Source: Deferribacteraceae bacterium UBA6799 (GTDB lineage Bacteria; Chrysiogenota; Deferribacteres; Deferribacterales; Geovibrionaceae). Taken from it: a stretch of DNA of 64,000 nucleotides. Position 1 is the stretch's first letter. The number at the start of each line of letters is the position of its first letter. The stretch is from positions 93,528 through 157,527 of the forward strand of contig DKFJ01000003.1 of NCBI GenBank assembly GCA_002452335.1. The letters are read 5' to 3'. Shown one piece after another: positions 17,689-26,934 of the stretch. Both the position numbers and the translations under genes were made by a program. Under the pieces are notes generated by a model that saw only the letters and a list, made by a program, of their open reading frames with translations, was not told the DNA's origin and did not search any database.

Positions 17689-19347
17689 ATGAATACATTT
17701 TGCAGTAAAGACTGCCCCGACCTCTGTGCTCTGAAGGCACAGATAACAAACGGAAAACTAAAAACTGAAGGCAAAAAGGAAAGCTGGCAGAGCACCGGTT
17801 TTGTCTGTGCTAAATTCAAGCTGTTCGCCGAAAGAGAGATAGGCAATTCAGTCAGATCATACCGCATGAACTGCGCTCAGAAAGAGGAATTCACTTCCGA
17901 AACGGATGCCCTCAACGCGGCGGCGGATATGCTCCAGCAGTACAGAGACAAAAAGATACTGTATGTAAAAGGTTCTGGAAGTCTGGCGTACAACATGGGC
18001 TACTGGGATGTTCTGATGAGCGGTTTTGAAAACTGTTATAAAGTGACCGGAGGCGTCTGCGACAACACAGGCGGCGATGCCCACGAGGCTGATTTCGGCA
18101 CGGAGCTCAACCCTCCCGTGGAGAATATTCAGAGCGCCGACACCATAATCCTTTTCGGAAAGAACGCCGCTGTGATCAGCCAGCATCTCTACAGCCACCT
18201 GAAAGACCTTAAAAAACTCGATAAAAAAATTATATATATCGATCCTGTCAGAACAAAGACAGCGGCTATCGCCGACAGATACATCCGGATAAACCCGGGA
18301 TGCGACGGACTGCTGGCATATGCCCTGCTCTGCTCGCTGGGATATGAAAAATCTGAGAATGCACAAAGATATCTAGAATTATCAGGTATTAACAACGATG
18401 ATTTTCAATATCTGTTCAGCAGTATATCAGGCAAAACCGCCTTTATAGAGGGTTTTGGGATACAGCGTCAGACCAACGGAATGAACGCCGTGAGGCTCAT
18501 AAACCGTCTGGCAGTGAAAACCGGAAACACCGACAGGCTGTATTACGGTCACGGGTCAAAAAGATTCTGGGAATCCCTTCCGGCGAAATTCAATAATTTC
18601 GTGCATATAAACGAAGCGGCGGAAAAGCTGGCGTCAGGCGAGTTCGATCTTTTCATCAACGTAGCCGCCAACCCCGCCATGACCTATCCGGACGCAAAAA
18701 ACTGGGTGAAAGGAATCAACAGCACTCCCACGATAGTTGTGGACACCTGCCACACCAGAACATCCGAGAACTGCGACCTGTTTCTGAAAGTCGGCGGAAT
18801 GTTCGCCCAGAAGGACTTTATGGCGAGCTATTTCTTCGAGCATTTCCATGTCAGAGAGAGCCTCACAGATGAGCTCTCAGATATGGACGCCGCAAAATAT
18901 ATAGCGGACAGGCTGAATATACCTCTTGAGTTCGCACCACCGAAGGCGAAGACTTTAGCCAAAAGAGCGTATAAAGACGAACCCATTGAGCCGGTTATTC
19001 CGGAGACGTCTGACAGGTTTCAGCTGTTCAGCGCCTCTCATCACCTTTATCTGAACTCTCAGCATACGCCGGAGATAGCGGACAGGCTGAAAACTGTGAT
19101 GATAAACCCGAAAGACGCTGAAAAACTCGGCGTGAAGAACGGCGATGAGCTGACGGTGGAGAACGAATACGGATATTTCAAAGCGGATGCCGCTATTACT
19201 GACGATGTACCGGAAAAGCTGATCCTCTGCTGGAAGAACATCCCCATGAAAGAGGGATTTATAAATGATATGATACCGCCCAGACTAACCGATTCCGGAA
19301 ACGGCATGGTTTATTATACAGTCTTTGCGGACGTCAGAAAGAGCTGA
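17689..19347 (+). CDS. Molybdopterin-dependent oxidoreductase, short form
   Basis: 552-residue member of the DMSO reductase superfamily. The N terminus carries a likely [4Fe-4S] set (C4, C8, C12 and C40, in FCSKDCPDLC and FVCAKF). Domains for the bis-MGD cofactor follow: YVKGSGSLAYNMG, GVCDNTGGDA, and a C-terminal dinucleotide-binding domain with SASHHLYLNSQHTPE and GDELTVENEYG. It is shorter than most catalytic subunits. No electron-transfer or anchor subunit is adjacent and there is no Tat signal, so it is probably cytoplasmic. The reaction is unknown. The promoter points to a leaderless start. The 3' end overlaps the convergent thiE-like gene by 14 bases. Confidence 0.8.
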   Translation: MNTFCSKDCPDLCALKAQITNGKLKTEGKKESWQSTGFVCAKFKLFAEREIGNSVRSYRMNCAQKEEFTSETDALNAAADMLQQYRDKKILYVKGSGSLAYNMGYWDVLMSGFENCYKVTGGVCDNTGGDAHEADFGTELNPPVENIQSADTIILFGKNAAVISQHLYSHLKDLKKLDKKIIYIDPVRTKTAAIADRYIRINPGCDGLLAYALLCSLGYEKSENAQRYLELSGINNDDFQYLFSSISGKTAFIEGFGIQRQTNGMNAVRLINRLAVKTGNTDRLYYGHGSKRFWESLPAKFNNFVHINEAAEKLASGEFDLFINVAANPAMTYPDAKNWVKGINSTPTIVVDTCHTRTSENCDLFLKVGGMFAQKDFMASYFFEHFHVRESLTDELSDMDAAKYIADRLNIPLEFAPPKAKTLAKRAYKDEPIEPVIPETSDRFQLFSASHHLYLNSQHTPEIADRLKTVMINPKDAEKLGVKNGDELTVENEYGYFKADAAITDDVPEKLILCWKNIPMKEGFINDMIPPRLTDSGNGMVYYTVFADVRKS

Positions 19348-19873
19348 TTATCTCTCTGATCTCTTTCAGTTCTTTATAAAAACCTATTCCGGCGACCCCG
19401 GCATAGCCCATGCCTCTGAGCTCTAAGACGTTGGAGCTGTTGATTCCCCCCAGAGCGTATATCTCTCTGTGCAGTCCGCTTACGTCCACAACGCCAAGTG
19501 GTTTTACCTCGTAGTCCTTTTTAGTCATAAATATAGGGCTGAGAGTATAATAATCCGCCTGAACCGACAGGATCTCTTCCACGGAATGAGCGGAATATCC
19601 CCTTAACAGTTTTGGAATCTCCATTACATAGGTGTCCCTGTTCAGATGGGCTCCGGTCATACCGCACATCACAGCTATTACAGGTTTTCCGGATAATACG
19701 ATATCCATTTCGGGCAGAGCTTTTCTCAGCCTGCCGCATTCCTTTATCATCAGGTCGTCACTGACATTCTTTATGCGGAACCACAGCCTGTCGGCATAGC
19801 GTGCCGACATAACGGCGATGTCCAGCCAGCTCTCACCGAAAGTCTGATAGTCAATGACCTGTATTATTTTCAT
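19334..19873 (-). CDS. Thiamine phosphate synthase-like (ThiE/TenI family) protein
   Basis: 179-residue TIM-barrel protein resembling ThiE/TenI. It has SAHSVEEI (the usual SxHs turn), YYTLSPIFMTKKD (equivalent to the Y-x-GPIFxTxTK phosphate motif, here with S in place of G), and the C-terminal strand IYALGGINSSNVLELRGMGYAGVAGIGF. These place it in the thiamine monophosphate synthase superfamily. It is shorter than true ThiE and lacks a complete diphosphate-binding set, so it may be a TenI-like relative. ATG 19873 lies inside the end of glnE (23-base overlap). Confidence 0.7.
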   Translation of the reverse strand: MKIIQVIDYQTFGESWLDIAVMSARYADRLWFRIKNVSDDLMIKECGRLRKALPEMDIVLSGKPVIAVMCGMTGAHLNRDTYVMEIPKLLRGYSAHSVEEILSVQADYYTLSPIFMTKKDYEVKPLGVVDVSGLHREIYALGGINSSNVLELRGMGYAGVAGIGFYKELKEIREIISSF

Positions 19874-22721
19874 CGCCGTACCACTCGAAAATCCTCTTAA
19901 AAGCGCCTCTGACAGATCTTCTGATGTTCTGATACTCATCCACCAGAGAGCTTCCGTCCGACTTATAACCGAAGAACTCGCTGAGTTTGTCCAGCAGTTT
20001 TTCATCCTTGGGCAGGCGTGAAGTATCGGTGTTCTCATATATCCGCACCAGATTTTCCAGATGGCGGAAGAACAGATATCCCTTATGCAGGGCATAGAAA
20101 TCACGGCTGTTTATAAGATCCAGCTCCTTGAACGAGTGCAGAGCGTCATGAGTGTTGGGCGTATGCAGTTCGTCATATCTGCACCCGAACATAAGCTGAA
20201 GCATCTGGGCCGAGAACTCTATATCCAGAAGCCCGCCGTATCCCGCCTTTATGTCGTTCTTTTCATACGGCATACCTTTTTCGCTCTCTATGCGCATGCG
20301 CATGTCGTAGACCTCTTTAACGCCGTTATTGCCTATGTTGCACACATAGATGGATTCTGATTTTATCCTGTTGAACTCCGGAGCCAGTTTTGATGAATAA
20401 TTGATAACGCTGGAGCGCATCAGCGCCTGTTTTTCCCACAGCATAGCAGATTTTTTCTGATATTCCTCAAATCCGGCTATGGTGGTCACCAGCGTTCCGC
20501 TGGATCCGCTGGGACGCAGACGCATATCAGTTTTATACAGATATCCGTTGTGGGTATAGGTGCTGAGGAACGTGATGCCTCTCTGCACCATCTTGGAGTA
20601 GAACTCCTGATTGGTGATCGATTTCTCCCCGTCAGTGTTTCCGTGGTCTTCATAGAGAAATATCAGGTCGATATCCGAGCCGAAGCTCATCTCCACACTG
20701 CCCACCTTGCCCATGCCTATCAGCAGATATCCGCAGTCTCTGCCGTCCTTTGTCTTCGGTTGTCCGTATCTCTCCGCCAGCTGATCGTAGGTATATGAAA
20801 AAGCGAAATCCACTGTGCCTCTGGCCAGCTCGGTGAGGGACGTCATGGTGTCTATGATGTTGCTCTTTTTGTTCAGATAAGCGTATCCGGCGTTGAAGAT
20901 GAACGTTTTGTGCCTGATCCTCGCCGCCTCCGGAACCAGCTCCGGCTCTTCGGCATATTTCGCCGTAACCGCCTGAAAATCGGCTTTCACGCTGTCCGCT
21001 TTGAAATCGATATTCTTGGGGTCATATATATAGTCCAGCAGGTCACGGTTGCCCATTATCTGATCTGTCAGGTACCGGCTGTATGAAAAAATATTTATAA
21101 GTTTGGTAATGATATAAGGCGCCTCGGTAAAGATATCGTGGAGCATGTATATCGTAGTGCCGCCTGTGAACATTCTTTCGAAGTTCAAAAGAACGCCGGT
21201 GCTGTCTGATTTGTCCGCCAGTTCTTTGATTATCATGATCAGCAGGCTCTTGAGTATCTGTCTGTCGCTGACAGGTCGGGGGCGGTTTTTCTGTCCCTGC
21301 ATGATTCGTCTGATTATTCTGATGCACTCCGCCGATTCTTTCAGCCTGAACTGTTTCAGAACCGCCGCCGCCTCTTCGTCTGAGAGTTCCTCGTCAAATA
21401 TCAGCATGATTCCCTCTTCGGTGCCGGCGTCTTTAAAAAGGCTGGCAAACTCGGCGTTGACCCTCCTGGTAACCTCCGAGTATCTCTGATTAAACGCCGC
21501 CGGAGATGTAAACCCGCACCGCTCCAGATACAGAGGAAACGTTTCGGATGTCTCCGGAACCACATGCGTCTGGCGCTCGTTCTCTATCTGCACCATGTGT
21601 TCCAGCTTTCTTAAAAAACAGTAGGATTCCGCCAGCATTTTTGCTGTTTCTCTGTGCATAACTCCCTGATTCGCCAGAATCTCCAGACTCTTCAGCGTGT
21701 TATGGTTATACACGTCTTTATTGGAAGGATAGTGGACTATCTGAAACGTCTGCACCACGAACTCTATCTCTCTGATGCCTCCGTATCCCAGCTTCACATG
21801 CTTTATGTTAGCCCCTTTCAGATCCACTCTCTTATTTATTTTCTTTTTGATATCCTGAAGCTCCTGCATCAGGTTATAGTCCAGACTCCTGCGGAAAACG
21901 AACGGTCTGACGGCTTTCAGAAAAGCCTCGCCCACCTCCTTAGACCCTGCCACAGGCAGCGCCTTCAGCAGCATCATCCGCTCCCAGCTCTGTCCGTATG
22001 TCTCATAAAACATCTCATAGCTGCGGACAGGCAGAGCCAGAGCTCCTCTGTCCCCGTCCGGACGCAGACGCAGATCCACACGAAAAACTATTCCGTTCTT
22101 TGTCCGCTCGCCTATGCAGTGGGTTATCTTCTCCGCCATCCTGGTAAAATAGAGGTGATTCTCTATGCTGTTATCTCCGTCTGTTCTGCCCAGATCGGAG
22201 CCGTATACATACATTATATCTATATCAGAGCTGAAATTCAGCTCCCAGCCGCCCAGTTTTCCCAGACCGATCACGCAGAAGCCCACCTCCTGTCCCTGCT
22301 CGTCTCTGGGTGTTCCATGCTGGCTTTTCAGCTGGTGGCTGTAATAGTAATAGGCAGCCTCGCACGCGGCAGCCGCCACAGAGGAAACATGGGCGGTGAT
22401 CTCAGCGCATCCTGCCCCGAAGCACAGGTCAGACGCCGCTATGTTCGCGTATTCCCTCATCTTGATTATGCGCAGATGCTCCATGAAGTCCTCTTCGGAC
22501 ATGGACAGAACATCCATCTCAAAGATATCCTCCAGAATAGAGTATTTGTTTCTCTGCACTTTGAATTTTTTTACTATAGCGTGAAACTCATGGGGGTTGT
22601 GCAGCATCCACTGCCCGATATACTCCGAGTGTCTGGCTATGTATCCCAGCACTCTGCTGTCTGCGGGCTTCAGCCCGGCTTCCAGCGCAGCCTGTTCTGT
22701 TTGTGTCTCTCTTGAGGTCAT
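19851..22721 (-). CDS. glnE: Bifunctional glutamine synthetase adenylyltransferase/deadenylase
   Basis: 956-residue enzyme that adds AMP to glutamine synthetase and removes it, in response to nitrogen status through PII. Two nucleotidyltransferase domains are visible: GLGKLGGWELNFSSDIDIMY near residue 155 (deadenylase half) and GMGKVGSVEMSFGSDIDLIF near 672 (adenylase half). Both keep the G-S/SDxD metal motif. ATG 22721 has GGAG five bases upstream and overlaps the kinase stop (ATGA), so it is preferred over an earlier in-frame start. No glnA or glnB is in the window. Confidence 0.94.
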   Translation of the reverse strand: MTSRETQTEQAALEAGLKPADSRVLGYIARHSEYIGQWMLHNPHEFHAIVKKFKVQRNKYSILEDIFEMDVLSMSEEDFMEHLRIIKMREYANIAASDLCFGAGCAEITAHVSSVAAAACEAAYYYYSHQLKSQHGTPRDEQGQEVGFCVIGLGKLGGWELNFSSDIDIMYVYGSDLGRTDGDNSIENHLYFTRMAEKITHCIGERTKNGIVFRVDLRLRPDGDRGALALPVRSYEMFYETYGQSWERMMLLKALPVAGSKEVGEAFLKAVRPFVFRRSLDYNLMQELQDIKKKINKRVDLKGANIKHVKLGYGGIREIEFVVQTFQIVHYPSNKDVYNHNTLKSLEILANQGVMHRETAKMLAESYCFLRKLEHMVQIENERQTHVVPETSETFPLYLERCGFTSPAAFNQRYSEVTRRVNAEFASLFKDAGTEEGIMLIFDEELSDEEAAAVLKQFRLKESAECIRIIRRIMQGQKNRPRPVSDRQILKSLLIMIIKELADKSDSTGVLLNFERMFTGGTTIYMLHDIFTEAPYIITKLINIFSYSRYLTDQIMGNRDLLDYIYDPKNIDFKADSVKADFQAVTAKYAEEPELVPEAARIRHKTFIFNAGYAYLNKKSNIIDTMTSLTELARGTVDFAFSYTYDQLAERYGQPKTKDGRDCGYLLIGMGKVGSVEMSFGSDIDLIFLYEDHGNTDGEKSITNQEFYSKMVQRGITFLSTYTHNGYLYKTDMRLRPSGSSGTLVTTIAGFEEYQKKSAMLWEKQALMRSSVINYSSKLAPEFNRIKSESIYVCNIGNNGVKEVYDMRMRIESEKGMPYEKNDIKAGYGGLLDIEFSAQMLQLMFGCRYDELHTPNTHDALHSFKELDLINSRDFYALHKGYLFFRHLENLVRIYENTDTSRLPKDEKLLDKLSEFFGYKSDGSSLVDEYQNIRRSVRGAFKRIFEWYGDENNTGH

Positions 22722-24667
22722 TTCGACTCCGGAATCATTATTATAAATTCGCACCCGTCACCCGGGGCGCTAACCACATCCACCATACCGCCGCAGTCCA
22801 TCACAACCTGCTTCACCGTGGCCAGCCCCAGACCCGTTCCCTTGCCTTTGGTAGTATAGAAAGGTCTGAAAATATTCTTTATCTCTTCTGGTTTTATGCC
22901 TTTGCCCGTGTCCTTCACCCTCAGACGGAAAAACCGCCCGAAAACCTTCTCCTCCACGTCTGTCACAATGTGTATGACGCCTCTGTTGTCCATGGCGTCC
23001 GAGGCGTTTTGACACAGGTTCACTATAAGCTGTATATATCTGCTCTCGTTCATTTTTATCATTGATTCGCCGGATATGTCACTGTATTGGATAGTAACAT
23101 CCGCAGGCAGTATGTGCCCCGTTATCTCTATAGCGTTTTTCGTCAGAATCGATCCGGGCATCACCACGGAAGGTTTTTCAGAGCTCTTAGTGCTCTTCAG
23201 CACTCCGTCCAGATATAGTCTGGCGCCCTCCACTATGGCGCTTATACTCTCCAGATGCTTTCCTCTCTTTTCCGTATCGTCCGTTCTGTCTGCCAGACTG
23301 TACTGAAAAGCGATATTCTGGAGAATGTTTCCGAAATCATGCGCCATACCAGCGGCGAGAGTACCCACCTCTTCCCTCTTCTGATCCTGATAGAAAGACC
23401 TGTGGACCCTCTTGAACTCGGTCAGGTCAGTGAAGGATGTCAGAAGAGCGCTTTCGTCCTGTATATGCATGCGTGTGGTGCTGACGGCAACGTTGACCGA
23501 TGTGCCGTCATCTTTTATCAGCGTGTATTCCCCCATGTTTTCCACTATGCCGGTGGGAATGGCCTTAACCTCATATATGAACTTATCCCTTTCTTTCACA
23601 ACGTCATACAGGGTTCTGCTGCTGCCGTCCTTTATCAATTCCAGAAATTTTTTGTTTTTATCTATAATCAGACCGTCATCCTGATAGAGCACCAGATATT
23701 CGGGAATCGTCTTGAATATACTCTCATATTTTGTCTTCAGGTTTTCCAGACGCTGACTGCGCTCTATCACTTCCATACCCAGATTTTTGTTCTTTCTCGC
23801 TATTTCCAGAATAATGAGGGTGAACAAAAGCACCACAGGCATGAAAATTATATATGACATGTACTGTTCCAGCCACGGACAACAGGCGGGAGCCATCAGC
23901 CTGTTTATTTTCGGTGTGCGGTATATCAGGCAGAATTCAGTTTTGCCTGTTTTGAAATCATAAAACGCTACCTTGGAACCGTTGTAATCCGCCACGTCCT
24001 TTCCTGTTCTCTGTCTGATGTTCAGCATGTCTCTGGTCTCTCCGCTGACAGCCAGCCTGGGCTCAGACAGAACAACCAGCTCCGTTCTGGCGCCGGCTAT
24101 GCCGTTCTGCCACACAGAGCCATACATTCCGGAGCTGCTCATTCGGAAAAGGTCGAATATCGCTCCGTCGAAACCTTTTTCGTTCATGAGCGGCATCATT
24201 ATCAGATATTCATCTGGCGAGTCCGGGCTGAACCCTCCTCTGAAAGTTCCTGTATAGGTACCGCCGGACAGCAGGGATGTTTTCAGACTGTCCGGCAGAT
24301 ACTCTGTTATTCTGCTGATGTCAATGGAATCATCCACACTGCGCACAGGCTGAAAAAACCTGTTCATCTCGCCGACGCTGAAACCGGCCTCAAAATCATA
24401 ATGTTTTCTGATATACTGAGCATACTCGCTTATCGCTCTCTGTCTGATCTCGCTGTCGGAAATGGACGCGACTATCTGGAGCCTTTCCTGCCTCTCGGAT
24501 ATGATGTGCTCCATAAAACTGCCTATCAGAACGGAATAGGACTTCGCCTCCGCCTCATATTTCTTTTCCGTGCTGTCATCCGTGTATATCCACAGGATCA
24601 CAGCGAACAGAACAGAAACGGATATAACCAATAAACCAAGAACAAGCCTGCTCAGCGTTTTATACAT
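22718..24667 (-). CDS. Membrane-bound sensor histidine kinase with extracytoplasmic sensor and PAS domain
   Basis: 649-residue kinase. TM1 is at about residues 8-28. A large extracytoplasmic sensor of about 230 residues, dCache-like in length, follows, then TM2 near 270-290 and a PAS-like domain near 300-420. The kinase core has GMAHDFGNILQNIAF (phospho-His), NLCQNASDAM, DTGKGI and GKGTGLGLATV. The HDFGN form of the H box belongs to the NtrB-like class. ATG 24667 follows AAGAAG by six bases; an earlier GTG touches that site and is unlikely. The ATGA overlap with glnE suggests a role near nitrogen control, by inference only. Confidence 0.85.
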   Translation of the reverse strand: MYKTLSRLVLGLLVISVSVLFAVILWIYTDDSTEKKYEAEAKSYSVLIGSFMEHIISERQERLQIVASISDSEIRQRAISEYAQYIRKHYDFEAGFSVGEMNRFFQPVRSVDDSIDISRITEYLPDSLKTSLLSGGTYTGTFRGGFSPDSPDEYLIMMPLMNEKGFDGAIFDLFRMSSSGMYGSVWQNGIAGARTELVVLSEPRLAVSGETRDMLNIRQRTGKDVADYNGSKVAFYDFKTGKTEFCLIYRTPKINRLMAPACCPWLEQYMSYIIFMPVVLLFTLIILEIARKNKNLGMEVIERSQRLENLKTKYESIFKTIPEYLVLYQDDGLIIDKNKKFLELIKDGSSRTLYDVVKERDKFIYEVKAIPTGIVENMGEYTLIKDDGTSVNVAVSTTRMHIQDESALLTSFTDLTEFKRVHRSFYQDQKREEVGTLAAGMAHDFGNILQNIAFQYSLADRTDDTEKRGKHLESISAIVEGARLYLDGVLKSTKSSEKPSVVMPGSILTKNAIEITGHILPADVTIQYSDISGESMIKMNESRYIQLIVNLCQNASDAMDNRGVIHIVTDVEEKVFGRFFRLRVKDTGKGIKPEEIKNIFRPFYTTKGKGTGLGLATVKQVVMDCGGMVDVVSAPGDGCEFIIMIPESK

Positions 24668-24767
24668 ATTCACTTCTTAAAAAAAATTTATAGACAACAG
24701 GGCTTGACCAGCAAGCCTCTATGCCTTAATTTTAGAAAGCAAATCCTGATTACGCAAGAGGTATATC

Positions 24768-26603
24768 ATGTCAGACAAATTCAAAGCTCTTAACGCTCCT
24801 TCCGCCGTTGTAAAAAACGCGGATAAACTGCTGAAACCGACATCCTACGACATCAGAGCCTATGTGGGCGAGCCCGGCGATTTTTTCAACGAAAAGGCTG
24901 TGCTGACCCCGGAGGCTGTCAGAACTGTCGGCACTATACTCGCTTGTCAGGAATTTGTGCTGAAATCAGGCGTCAGAATGAGCCTGAAAAAAGGCGACAC
25001 CATAGTGATAGGTTATGACAACGGCCCCACATCCAGGGCGCTGGCGGAGGCGATGGCTGAGGGCATAATATCTCAGGGAGTGAACGTATACGACATAGGC
25101 GTATCATCTTCCGGTCAGGTATACCAGAACCAGAACCAGCTCGCCGCCAAAGCGCACGTGCAGATAACCAGATCCCATGTGGAGGTTACCACCAACGGAG
25201 CAAAATTCGGAATATCCACTCAGGGCGTCCACACATATCTGCTGGAACAGATGAACACTTTTCTGAAAGAGGGCTACCAGATCAGAGATCTGGACAGCTC
25301 AGAATACGGCAAGGTGACCGATAAAAAGCAGGAAGGACGGGATATTTATTTTTTAAAGATGAAAGATATATATAAGAAATACTTCAACCAAAGGGATAAC
25401 TCTATGGTCGCAGTAAACCTCTTCGGCGGCACAGGGCTTATGTATAAAGACCTGTTTCTGGATATCCTGGGAAAAGACACCCTGATTCTGGGCGAAGATA
25501 CGGATGTCAACAGCGGTCATGTGCTGGCAGACCCCACCCGAAAAGAGATGCTGGCGAAAGTGACCGGAGTTGGAAAAGCTCTGGAAAAAGGCATGCGTGT
25601 GCATTCTTTTGATCTGGACGCCGACAGAGGATCCCTGACCGAAGGTTCGGAAGCGCTCACCACATCAGGCACCGGACACTATCTGGGAGACGCTCTTGCT
25701 TTCATGCTCGCCGATTATAAGATGAAGATCGCCCTGCCTGCTCTCAGAAAAGCTCTGGAAGACCTGAAGATTAACACCACGAATATGAAGGCCATAGAGG
25801 CTATCGCCAATACATTCTATATAGACGCCAGATATACGGGAGCTGTTAAGCAGTATGTGGAATCAATGGGCGGCAAAACTGTTTTTCACCCTAAGGGGCA
25901 CTCCCTGTGGAAAGAGACCATAACAGAAAATATGAAACTGATGTCCGCTCTGGCAGGATTCGACACTATCGAGGCGTTCGTACAGGCGACAGGTTACCGT
26001 GATCTTCAGATAGAGGCGAGCCTGCATTTCTTCTCCACCGATACGAAAGACGGCATCCCCAGAGACGACGCAGTGGAAAATATATTCATTCTGGAGCAGA
26101 TCATAGACGCTCTGGGCATCAAAAAACTCTCAGATTATTTTGCCGGCGTTCCGAAAAGATTCACCACAAAAGAGATACGCACGGTGGCTGCGAGCAACGA
26201 GCAGAAGGACAGCATCACTGCGGACGCTGTGGCAGTGCTGCGCAACCTGTTCACCATAAAGGGCGGGTGCGGTATAACAGAGTTCGAAGGGCAGATCAGG
26301 GTTGATTTCGCTGACGGTTTCATCATGTACGGCATGTCGAACACATCGCCCAAGCTGACCTTTATGACAGAGGGCAATACCGAAGAGATGCGCAACAACG
26401 CTCTGGCTTTTGTTCTGGCTCTTCATAACAGCCTGAAAAAACAATACGGAGACAAAGAACCCATGGATCTTTCAGAGAATGATTTCTTTGTCACTGACAG
26501 CACATACAATATGCCCGAACCGGATAAGATAACACTGAGCAGCAGACAGGCTGATGAGTTTGTAAAATACTGCGGATTCGATAAGGATGTTCTGGATTTC
26601 TGA
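24768..26603 (+). CDS. Alpha-D-phosphohexomutase family protein (phosphoglucomutase/phosphomannomutase-like)
   Basis: 611-residue member of the four-domain phosphohexomutase superfamily, which moves phosphate between C1 and C6 of sugars. The metal loop DLDADRG (about residues 285-291) and the C-terminal phosphate site GMSNTSPKL (about 525-533) are clear. The catalytic loop reads ITRSHVEVTTNGAKFG instead of the usual TASHNPxxxNG, so Ser and His are kept but Asn-Pro is not. It is longer than typical PMM/PGM (450-550). The substrate cannot be assigned. AAGAGG precedes ATG 24768. It could feed the sugar-nucleotide needs of lpxC or of the glycan island. Confidence 0.82.
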   Translation: MSDKFKALNAPSAVVKNADKLLKPTSYDIRAYVGEPGDFFNEKAVLTPEAVRTVGTILACQEFVLKSGVRMSLKKGDTIVIGYDNGPTSRALAEAMAEGIISQGVNVYDIGVSSSGQVYQNQNQLAAKAHVQITRSHVEVTTNGAKFGISTQGVHTYLLEQMNTFLKEGYQIRDLDSSEYGKVTDKKQEGRDIYFLKMKDIYKKYFNQRDNSMVAVNLFGGTGLMYKDLFLDILGKDTLILGEDTDVNSGHVLADPTRKEMLAKVTGVGKALEKGMRVHSFDLDADRGSLTEGSEALTTSGTGHYLGDALAFMLADYKMKIALPALRKALEDLKINTTNMKAIEAIANTFYIDARYTGAVKQYVESMGGKTVFHPKGHSLWKETITENMKLMSALAGFDTIEAFVQATGYRDLQIEASLHFFSTDTKDGIPRDDAVENIFILEQIIDALGIKKLSDYFAGVPKRFTTKEIRTVAASNEQKDSITADAVAVLRNLFTIKGGCGITEFEGQIRVDFADGFIMYGMSNTSPKLTFMTEGNTEEMRNNALAFVLALHNSLKKQYGDKEPMDLSENDFFVTDSTYNMPEPDKITLSSRQADEFVKYCGFDKDVLDF

Positions 26604-26614
26604 GAGGATAGACC

Positions 26615-26740
26615 AGGCACACGGATGTGCCGCACGGAGAAGCAGAAGAAGCTTTTAGTTTCTGATGCGTACGCAGTGTGAGCGGAGTGAGGTTATACCG
26701 AAACGAAGCGTTGCGAAGAAATGACACGATGTCATTTCTG
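26615..26740 (+). repeat. Structured repeat, copy 1 (multi-hairpin family)
   Basis: Conserved blocks alternate with inverted repeats. A GGCACA / TGTGCC hairpin is followed by CACGGAG and a small hairpin (CAGAA / TTCTG). Then come GCAGTGTGAGCGGAGT, a short palindrome (GGTTATACC) and ACGAAGCGTT. A perfect 10-bp hairpin at 26717-26739 closes the element. A second copy lies at 53851-53957 in the opposite orientation; the three longer blocks are the same but the later hairpin arms differ. No coding potential is evident. Confidence 0.7.
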
Positions 26741-26751
26741 AGGAAATATAT

Positions 26752-26849
26752 TGTCATTACGAGCCTTCGAAGAAGGCGTGGTAATCTCAACCGTGCATAC
26801 GGTTCAAACATAATGAGATAGCCACGTCGCAAAGCTCCTCGCTATGACA
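26752..26849. repeat. Palindromic intergenic element (REP/MITE-like)
   Basis: Imperfect inverted repeat of about 35 bases per arm. It begins TGTCATTACGAG on the left and ends CTCGCTATGACA on the right, and both arms contain GCGTGG / CCACGTC and AATCTCA / TGAGAT blocks. The centre holds the perfect palindrome AACCGTGCATACGGTT. This form (GTCATTGCGAGG...GTGGCAATCTC) is a widespread dispersed repeat type in bacteria. It sits in a gene-free stretch of 331 bases and has no open frame. Confidence 0.75.
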
Positions 26850-26907
26850 GAAAAAGAAAAACTGTAAGATAGATTTGTTAAAGAACCGGAACTGTTTTCT
26901 GACCACG

Positions 26908-26934
26908 GCACCGGAAGAATAAGACTTCCGGTGC
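26908..26934 (-). terminator. Hairpin abutting the lpxC stop codon (no U tract)
   Basis: Perfect 10-bp stem GCACCGGAAG / CTTCCGGTGC with a 7-base loop, touching the stop codon of lpxC. It lacks a T run on either strand, so it may act as a 3'-end stabiliser or a weak terminator. Confidence 0.5.

Noticed and set aside
21654..22715. A 353-codon open frame opposite glnE
   Set aside because: Shadow of the strongly coding minus strand; glnE motifs are unambiguous there.
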